In this document: positions 5,976 through 10,340 of the stretch, piece by piece
Layout: each line of letters opens with the position of its first letter
How positions within the stretch are numbered: position 1 is the stretch's first letter
Assembly: GCA_028869495.1 (NCBI GenBank)
Contig: JAGWRY010000207.1
Span: 1-10,340 of the forward strand
Direction: 5' to 3'
Source: Elusimicrobiota bacterium
GTDB lineage: Bacteria > Elusimicrobiota > Elusimicrobia > UBA1565 > UBA9628
DNA: 10,340 nt
Notes under the pieces: generated by a model
What the model was told of the DNA's origin: nothing
Seen by the model: the letters and a program-made list of their open reading frames with translations, nothing else
Databases searched by the model: none
Made by a program: the position numbers and the translations under genes

Positions 5976-6742
5976 GCCGCCTCCCGGAACAGGCGCGCCT
6001 CGGCCGCGAAGGCGAACAGTTCTTTCGTTCCGGCCTCGTCCAAGCCCGAGGCCTCCAGCGCCTCTCCGAGCGTCCGTCCGGCCGACAGCGCCGACAGCGC
6101 CGCGTGCTCGGGAGCCGACAATTCGCGCGCGAAGATCGGATTGCCGCCGGATTTATAGAGGAGCAGGCGCTCCTCGCCGCGCCACTCGGCCTCGGCGATC
6201 GGCGCATCGTTCTTGCGGTCGCGCTTCCACAGGCCGTAGACGCGGTGCGGGAAGGAGAGCAGCGCGGCCGCGCCGAGGAGCAGCCGCGAGTCCGGCCGCG
6301 CCGCCGCGGCCAGCGCCGCGGGCGAAAGCCCCGGGACCGGCGCCGCGTGGAAGAGCTCCTTGAACGCCCACTCGAAGCGCGCGAGGTCGGCCAGGTAGGG
6401 CGCGTCGACGCCGAGGGAGGCCAGCGCGGTCCCGTCGCCGAGGAAGCCCGGGAAGGTCTCGCCGTAGTCGGAGAGGTCGTGCGAGCGCGACGGCGTGCGC
6501 GCGACGTAGGCGCGGCAGACCGCGAAGAAGTCCTCGTCGCCGAGGACGCGCCAGCAGGCCTCGAAGGTCTCGCCGAGCGCCGAGGTCAGCCGCGCCGGAT
6601 AGCCCCGGCGGTAGACGTCGACGGCCTCGGCGGAGGACAGCGTCCCGCCGCCGGTCACGGCCGCGACGAGGGAGGCGTCCGGCGCGAAGGTCGCCGAGCG
6701 CACGAAGGCCCGCTGGAGGCGCTCAAGCCGGCTGGCGCTCAC
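5972..6742 (-). CDS. bufC: BufC-like partner protein (DUF2063)
   Basis: The 256-residue protein has the DUF2063 N-terminal domain, seen at about 5-100: LQRAFVR, then VYRRGYPARLTSALGETFEACWRVLGDEDF, then YVARTPSRSHDLSDYGETFPGFL. Family databases call this a putative DNA-binding domain. In methanobactin and bufferin pathways the equivalent protein (MbnC/BufC) is instead the partner that forms a heterocomplex with the DUF692 enzyme and helps position the precursor. The C-terminal half (about 110-256) is less conserved. The chosen GTG start at 6742 has GAGGAG just upstream and overlaps the end of the DUF692 gene by 20 bases. Its stop overlaps the sigma start. I assign the BufC role from the family and the gene order. 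The protein contains no enzymatic motif I can see. Confidence 0.87.
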   Translation of the reverse strand: MSASRLERLQRAFVRSATFAPDASLVAAVTGGGTLSSAEAVDVYRRGYPARLTSALGETFEACWRVLGDEDFFAVCRAYVARTPSRSHDLSDYGETFPGFLGDGTALASLGVDAPYLADLARFEWAFKELFHAAPVPGLSPAALAAAARPDSRLLLGAAALLSFPHRVYGLWKRDRKNDAPIAEAEWRGEERLLLYKSGGNPIFARELSAPEHAALSALSAGRTLGEALEASGLDEAGTKELFAFAAEARLFREAA

Positions 6743-7556
6743 GCTCCTCCTCGGCGATCCGCGCGGCGCGGACCGCCTGGGCCTCGAGCGTCTCCCACTC
6801 GGGCACGTCCTCGTCCCATTCGATCAGCACCGGCGTTCCCGGCAGGCGCGCGATCGCGCGGCGGTAGAGCTCCCAGACCGGCTCGGTCGGGGCGCGGGAG
6901 TGCGTGTCGAACAGGAACTTCCCCATGTCCGTGTAGCCGCCGAGGTGGATCTGCGCGACCAGCTCCGCCGGAACGCCGTCGACGTACTCCTCCGCCGAGA
7001 AGCCGTGATTTTTCGCGCTGACGTAGGCGTTGTTGACGTCGAGCAGGATCCGGCAGCCCGAGCGCCGCGCCGCCTCGACCAGGAACTCGCGCTCGCTCAT
7101 CTCCGACTCGCGATAGGCGAGGTAGCTCGACACGTTCTCGAGCGCGATCGTCCGCCCGAGGGCCTCCTGCGTCCGCGCGACGTTGCGCGCGACGGTCTTC
7201 AGCGCCTCCTCGGTGTACGGAAGCGGCAGGAGGTCATGGACGTTCGAGGCGTGCGCGCCGGTGAAGCAGAGGTGGTCGGTGACCAGCAGGGGATCGACAC
7301 GGTCGATCAGGCGCCGCAGCCGCTCCAGGTAGCCGGGCCGCGGGCCCTCGACCCCGCCGACCGACAGCGAGACCCCGTGCAGGGCGACGGGATAGTCCTC
7401 CCTCATTTTAAGGAGGACCTCCAGCGGGCGCCCCTCCGAGCCCATGTAGTTCTCGGAGATCGCCTCGAACCAGCGGACCTTCGTGCGCGGACGCTCCAGC
7501 AGGCGCGGATAGTGCGCGGAGCGCAAGCCGACGCCGACGAAGGCCGCGTCCGCCAT
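6723..7556 (-). CDS. bufB: BufB-like DUF692 iron-dependent peptide maturase
   Basis: This 277-residue TIM-barrel protein belongs to DUF692, the family of MbnB, TglH and BufB. Members use a di- or tri-iron centre and oxygen to remodel cysteines in a precursor peptide. The likely metal ligands are in place: H60 (ALHGVSLSVGG), E140 (LENVSSY), D173 (LLDVNN), H204 (QIHLGGY), D217 and H219 (FDTHS), and E246 (LIEWD). The N-terminal GVGLRSAHY and WFEAISENY are also family hallmarks. The length is normal and nothing is missing. It starts at the ATG that shares one base with the precursor's stop (TGATG), and it overlaps BufC by 20 bases. The expected substrate is the adjacent Cys-rich peptide. The expected product is a thiooxazole-type or related heterocycle, by analogy with bufferins. 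Confidence 0.93.
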   Translation of the reverse strand: MADAAFVGVGLRSAHYPRLLERPRTKVRWFEAISENYMGSEGRPLEVLLKMREDYPVALHGVSLSVGGVEGPRPGYLERLRRLIDRVDPLLVTDHLCFTGAHASNVHDLLPLPYTEEALKTVARNVARTQEALGRTIALENVSSYLAYRESEMSEREFLVEAARRSGCRILLDVNNAYVSAKNHGFSAEEYVDGVPAELVAQIHLGGYTDMGKFLFDTHSRAPTEPVWELYRRAIARLPGTPVLIEWDEDVPEWETLEAQAVRAARIAEEERERQPA

Positions 7557-7828
7557 CAGCCCGCCTTGAAGGTCCCGCCCTTGGCCAGGCAGTCGGGCTT
7601 CGCCAGCGTGATCCAGCCCTGGCCCTTGCAGGCGTTCTGCCCGGCGCAGGAGTGGCCGGGGCCGCCGCACTCGCCCTGCCCCTTGCAGGCGTTGACGCCG
7701 TGGCACTCGCCCTTGACCGCCGCCGTCCCGGCCGGCGCCGCCGGAGACGCCGTCCCGCCGCGCGTCGCCGCGCAGCCCGCCATCGCGGCCGCCGCCAGAA
7801 CCGCCGCCAAAGTCGCTTTCTTGTCCAT
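7556..7828 (-). CDS. bufA: Bufferin-type Cys-rich exported precursor peptide (BufA-like)
   Basis: The 90-residue peptide has an N-terminal signal (MDKKATLAAVLAAAAMAGC). The MAGC could be a lipobox, with C19 as lipidated residue, although Met at -3 is unusual. A low-complexity Ala/Pro/Gly linker runs to residue 40. The core (41-90) has six cysteines (C42, C48, C54, C61, C67, C80). It carries a twofold NACKGQG (46-52 and 65-71) and GHSCAGQ (58-64), the last resembling the HSCAGQ of DUF2282 bufferins. The EGKC motif of other DUF692 substrates is absent, so it may belong to the second (BufA2-like) precursor type. The mature peptide would act in the periplasm or at the membrane as a metal (copper) buffer after modification of cysteines by BufB/BufC. 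The strong GGAGGAG ribosome site and first position fit a highly made product. Confidence 0.85.
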   Translation of the reverse strand: MDKKATLAAVLAAAAMAGCAATRGGTASPAAPAGTAAVKGECHGVNACKGQGECGGPGHSCAGQNACKGQGWITLAKPDCLAKGGTFKAG

Positions 7829-7994
7829 GTCTCCTCCGAGGGTTCGAGAAGCCTTCCCCGGTGAGTGACGGACCCTCGTCGGGGATGACAGGCATTCAAA
7901 CAATTTCCTGACGCGCCCGTCACGGACCCGCAACGGCGCGCGGGCGCCAAACCGCGCATAATCGGGGCGAAAGCCCGGAACCAGGAGAAACGAC
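7829..7994. promoter_or_regulatory. Divergent control region between bufA and the acyltransferase
   Basis: This 166-base gap must hold both promoters. Toward bufA (minus strand) no standard -35/-10 pair is visible. TGTCATCC (7890-7883) followed 13 bases later by CGTCA (7870-7866) is a possible ECF promoter, and AGGAAATT (7909-7902) upstream is a second -35 candidate. Toward the acyltransferase (plus strand), CATAAT at 7957-7962 is a 5/6 -10 match without a clear -35. The ribosome sites are GGAGGAG (7837-7831, minus) and AGGAG (7983-7987, plus). Confidence 0.4.
7957..7962 (+). promoter_or_regulatory. Candidate -10 box of the acyltransferase gene
   Basis: CATAAT stands alone in a GC-rich stretch 32 bases before the ATG at 7995. 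Transcription from it would give a leader of about 25 bases containing the AGGAG ribosome site. No convincing -35 element is present. Confidence 0.45.
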
Positions 7995-8753
7995 ATGATC
8001 CCGACCGCCGAATCCGCGAACGCGCTTGTCGTCGAGTGCACGCGCGAGACCGAATCCGTACGCGACGCCCAGCGCCTGCGCGACGAGGTCTTCGCCGAGG
8101 AACTCGGCGCCCGCCGGACGCCCGCCGCCGGGCGGCTCGACCTCGACCGCTTCGACGACCACTGCGCGCACCTGCTCGTGCGCGAGGGCCGCGGCGGTCC
8201 CGCCGTCGCCTGCGCCCGCCTGCTGACCGCCGCCGACGCGATGGCCGCCGGCGGCTTCGAGTCCCAACGCCAGTTCGACATGACGCGCGCGCTGACGATG
8301 CCCGGGCGCCTGCTCGAAGTCGGCCGCGTCTGCGTCGCCCGCCGCCGCCGCGACGGCGCGGCCCTGTCGGCGCTGTGGAACGGCCTGGCCCGCGAGGCCC
8401 GCGCGCGCGGCGCCGACAGCCTGATCGGCCGCGCGAGCGTCCCGTTCGACCCCGAGACGGAGACCCTGGCCCCCCTGAGCGAGTCCCTGAGGGAGCGCTG
8501 GACCTCCGACGCGTACCGCGTCTACCCGCGCCGCCCCGTCCCGCGCGGCCCGCGGGGGGAATCCCGCCGCGCCGCCCTGCCGCCGCTCCTGGCCGCCTAC
8601 CTGCGCCTCGGCGCGGAGGTCGGCGGCGAGCCGTCCTGGGACCCGGAGTTCGGGACCGCGGACTTCTTCGTGCTCCTTCCGGTCGACGGTTTGGCGCGGC
8701 GCTGGGCGCCGTCCTACCTGAGGTCGGGGGAGAGGGCGCTCGAGACGCCGTAG
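7995..8753 (+). CDS. OlsB-like GNAT-fold N-acyltransferase
   Basis: The 252-residue protein matches the OlsB / hemolysin-like acetyltransferase family (Acetyltransf_5). Visible blocks in order are LRDEVFAEELG (28-38), DLDRFDDHCAHLLV (49-62), LEVGRVCVA with the CoA- or ACP-binding GAALSALWNGLA (107-132), GRASVP (145-150), and the diagnostic LPPLLAAYLRLGAEVGGEPSWDPEFGT (195-221) followed by DFFVLLPVDGLARR. OlsB transfers a 3-hydroxyacyl group from acyl-ACP to ornithine, the first step of ornithine lipid synthesis. Related members acylate other amines, so the substrate here is unproven. No OlsA-type O-acyltransferase is next to it. AGGAG lies seven bases before the ATG. The gene is divergent from the bufferin operon, and its last 40 bases overlap the convergent protease gene. 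Confidence 0.85.
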   Translation: MIPTAESANALVVECTRETESVRDAQRLRDEVFAEELGARRTPAAGRLDLDRFDDHCAHLLVREGRGGPAVACARLLTAADAMAAGGFESQRQFDMTRALTMPGRLLEVGRVCVARRRRDGAALSALWNGLAREARARGADSLIGRASVPFDPETETLAPLSESLRERWTSDAYRVYPRRPVPRGPRGESRRAALPPLLAAYLRLGAEVGGEPSWDPEFGTADFFVLLPVDGLARRWAPSYLRSGERALETP

Positions 8754-10150
8754 CGCTCGAGGATCCGCGGCATCGCCTTCTCGGCCGCCGCCGCGTCGAG
8801 GACCGCGCGCGAGCCGCCGTCGAACTCGAAGACGTCGCGCCCGTCGATCGGGTGCGCGGCCGCCGCGACAAGCTCCTTCATCGAGCCGATCTCCCGGCCG
8901 TTGAGCTTCCGGATCGCCGCCAGGCCCCAGCGGTGGTAGCCGCGGTTGACCTCGTCGGCGAGGACCTGCGCCAGCACGACGACCTGGCTCCGGTCCTTCG
9001 TCACGACGTCGTTGTCGCTGATGCTGCGCAGACGGAAGGTCCCGCCGCCGTGCGCGCGCAGGAAGTCGTCGCTCAGCGGCATGAAGACCATGCCGCCGAT
9101 CACGCAGTAGCTGGGCCGGACGTCGTACTGCGGCCCGGGGACCAGGTCGACCAGGGGCTTCAGGGTCAGTTCCAGCTTCACGAGCTTGCCGTCGCGCACG
9201 ACCTCGACCGGCACGCGGTCGCCGATCTGCCGCATCGAGACGAGATTGCCGAAATCGACGCGCTCGTCGCCGCGCAGGGGCACGGTGCCGTTCTGGCCGA
9301 TCGTCTCTCCGGCCAGCCGGACGAGGACGTCGCCGGGCCGGAGCACGCCCCAGGCCGAGGAGCCGTACTCGATCTTGTTGATCAGCACGCCGCTGTCGTC
9401 GTCCTTGAGGCCGTAGGCCGCGCGCAGGGCCGGGTTCTCGGTCTCCTGCCAGACGATGCCGATCGCGGGGATGCCGCCGTAATGCCCGTCCGAGACGTCC
9501 TTCAGGAAGCGCTCGATCATCGGGATCGGCACGACGTAGCCGATGTTCTCGGTCCCGGAGCCCTGCAGGTGCTGGAACGCGATGCCGACGAGCTTGCCGT
9601 CCTTGAACACCGGGCCGCCGGAGTTGCCCGGGTTGATCGCCGCGTCGGTCTGCACGGCCAGCAGCTTGCGTCCCGAATGCGCGTAGACGACGACGCCGAC
9701 GCGCGAGACGACGCCCTCGGTCACCGACAGGTCGGTGCCGCCGGTCGGGAAGCCGTAGACCGACAGGTGGTCGCCCGGATAGGGCATCTTCCCGAAGGTC
9801 ACCGGCTTGAGCCCGTCGAAGAAGGACGGGTCGTCGACGGTCAGGATCGCGGTCTCGCCGTCGTTGGCGACGAACTGCACGTGCGCCGTGTAGTTGCGCA
9901 CGCCGCCGGCCTTGCGCACGGTCAGGTACGTCGCGTCGGAGACGACGTGCGCGTTGGTCAGGATGCGGTGCCCGGGCAGGACGACTCCCGACCCCGACCC
10001 CGCCTGCTGGGGCCCGTACTGCCAGGGCTGGCCCCAGTCCGGGTCGCGGGAGACGAACTGGATCTGGACGGTCGCGCGGCGCAGGGCCTCGTCGGAGGCC
10101 GCGCGCGCAGACGGGGCGGCGAGAAAGAGGGTCAGCAGGGCGTGGATCAT
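8714..10150 (-). CDS. S1C (Deg/HtrA-type) serine protease with PDZ domains
   Basis: The 478-residue exported protease has a short signal peptide (MIHALLTLFLAAPSARA). The trypsin-like domain (about 20-220) has GSGSGVVL, ILTNAHVV with catalytic His68, and NPGNSGGPV with nucleophile Ser177. The Asp position of the triad, usually in a DLA motif, reads NDGETAILTVDD, so Glu99 (or nearby Asp97) would have to serve. A PDZ domain follows at about 235-330, around GVLINKIEYGSSAWGVLRPGDVLVRLAGE. A second C-terminal PDZ-like domain (about 345-470, VVVLAQVLADEVNRGYHR) resembles that of plant Deg9 and its bacterial relatives. It probably works in the periplasm on misfolded or regulatory proteins. No Shine-Dalgarno sequence precedes the ATG, and AT-rich TAAAAT/GATAAC boxes lie 8-14 bases upstream. 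It is monocistronic as far as seen. Confidence 0.92.
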   Translation of the reverse strand: MIHALLTLFLAAPSARAASDEALRRATVQIQFVSRDPDWGQPWQYGPQQAGSGSGVVLPGHRILTNAHVVSDATYLTVRKAGGVRNYTAHVQFVANDGETAILTVDDPSFFDGLKPVTFGKMPYPGDHLSVYGFPTGGTDLSVTEGVVSRVGVVVYAHSGRKLLAVQTDAAINPGNSGGPVFKDGKLVGIAFQHLQGSGTENIGYVVPIPMIERFLKDVSDGHYGGIPAIGIVWQETENPALRAAYGLKDDDSGVLINKIEYGSSAWGVLRPGDVLVRLAGETIGQNGTVPLRGDERVDFGNLVSMRQIGDRVPVEVVRDGKLVKLELTLKPLVDLVPGPQYDVRPSYCVIGGMVFMPLSDDFLRAHGGGTFRLRSISDNDVVTKDRSQVVVLAQVLADEVNRGYHRWGLAAIRKLNGREIGSMKELVAAAAHPIDGRDVFEFDGGSRAVLDAAAAEKAMPRILERYGVSSALSPDLR

Positions 10151-10156
10151 GCGCTG

Positions 10157-10170
10157 ACGTTATCATTTTA
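10157..10170 (-). promoter_or_regulatory. Candidate -10 region of the protease gene
   Basis: On the minus strand TAAAAT (10170-10165) is followed closely by GATAAC, and the ATG comes 14 and 8 bases later respectively. Either box would place the transcription start within a few bases of the start codon. No -35 hexamer is recognisable upstream. Confidence 0.4.
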
Positions 10171-10220
10171 ACGCCCGGGTCCAGGCCCCCGGACTTGCGC
10201 TTTCCCGCTCAGGGGGAGCC

Positions 10221-10340
10221 GTCCGTCCCGGTCCCGTCGGGAACGCGCGCCGTTGAGGCGCGCTTGGGTCGCTCGGCGGCGGACGGCGGAATGACGGCTT
10301 GCCGTCCTTCGCTCCACATCCCGCCGGGACCGGGACGGAC
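10221..10340. repeat. Long inverted repeat enclosing two hairpins, cut by the window edge
   Basis: A 22-base arm at 10221-10242 pairs with 10319-10340 with one mismatch; the first 16 bases, GTCCGTCCCGGTCCCG, are perfect. Inside lie GCGCGCC-GTTGA-GGCGCGC (10245-10263) and GACGG-CTTG-CCGTC (10294-10305 region), the latter with a CUUG-type tetraloop if transcribed. The right arm ends exactly at the window end, so pairing may go further. No ORF is supported here. A structured RNA or a mobile inverted-repeat element are the main options. Confidence 0.6.

Noticed and set aside
4713..6158. Plus-strand frames (including 5384-7021) opposite the sigma, anti-sigma and bufC genes
   Set aside because: They are antisense to recognisable families and have biased composition with no motifs.
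8036..10171. Long plus-strand open frame of 711 codons across the acyltransferase and protease genes
   Set aside because: It crosses two well-supported genes in other frames, and its product is Arg/Pro/Ala-rich without any domain. High GC removes stop codons and creates such frames.
10221..10340. Signal recognition particle RNA, 6S RNA or tRNA
   Set aside because: It lacks the conserved SRP GGAA/GCAG core, the 6S central bubble layout and any tRNA cloverleaf with a T-loop GTTCRA in position.

Overview
This is a very GC-rich, tightly packed bacterial window. Most adjacent genes overlap by a few bases. Two or three proteins look exported and beta-barrel-like, and one protease carries a signal peptide, so a Gram-negative (diderm) cell envelope is likely. 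I cannot fix the taxon from the sequence. A high-GC, poorly cultured diderm phylum such as Elusimicrobiota or a deltaproteobacterial relative would fit, but that is inference.

Layout, left to right. (1) At 1-459 (+) is the 3' end of an unrecognised gene. It converges on a PA0069-family radical SAM gene (456-1505, -), and the two share a palindromic CTAG stop. The radical SAM gene has the clearest promoter in the window: TTGACA, a 17-base spacer, TACACT, then an ATG where transcription should start. The spacer is almost entirely a perfect LexA-type palindrome, CGAAC-N4-GTTCG. (2) A 160-base gap (1527-1687) holds a long imperfect inverted repeat. (3) A leftward three-gene block (5123 to 1688) encodes an exported beta-barrel-like protein, an ABC-F ATPase coupled to it through ATGA, and a second exported barrel-like protein with no visible standard start codon. 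(4) A leftward five-gene operon (7828 to 5182), with every junction overlapping, encodes a bufferin-type Cys-rich precursor peptide (BufA-like), a DUF692 maturase (BufB), a DUF2063 partner (BufC), an ECF sigma factor and a zinc-finger (ZAS) anti-sigma factor. (5) Divergent from it is a rightward OlsB-like GNAT acyltransferase (7995-8753), whose 3' end overlaps by 40 bases a convergent S1C (Deg-type) serine protease with PDZ domains (8714-10150). (6) The last 120 bases form a long self-complementary structure that runs to the window edge.

The most coherent system is the five-gene RiPP metallophore operon. The DUF692/DUF2063 pair would convert cysteines of the small exported peptide into metal-binding heterocycles. 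The co-transcribed ECF sigma/ZAS pair probably senses metal or oxidative/thiol stress and drives the operon. The most unexpected single signal is the SOS-type operator built into the promoter of the radical SAM (COG1533, SplB-like) gene, which suggests a DNA-damage-induced role for this uncharacterised enzyme family.
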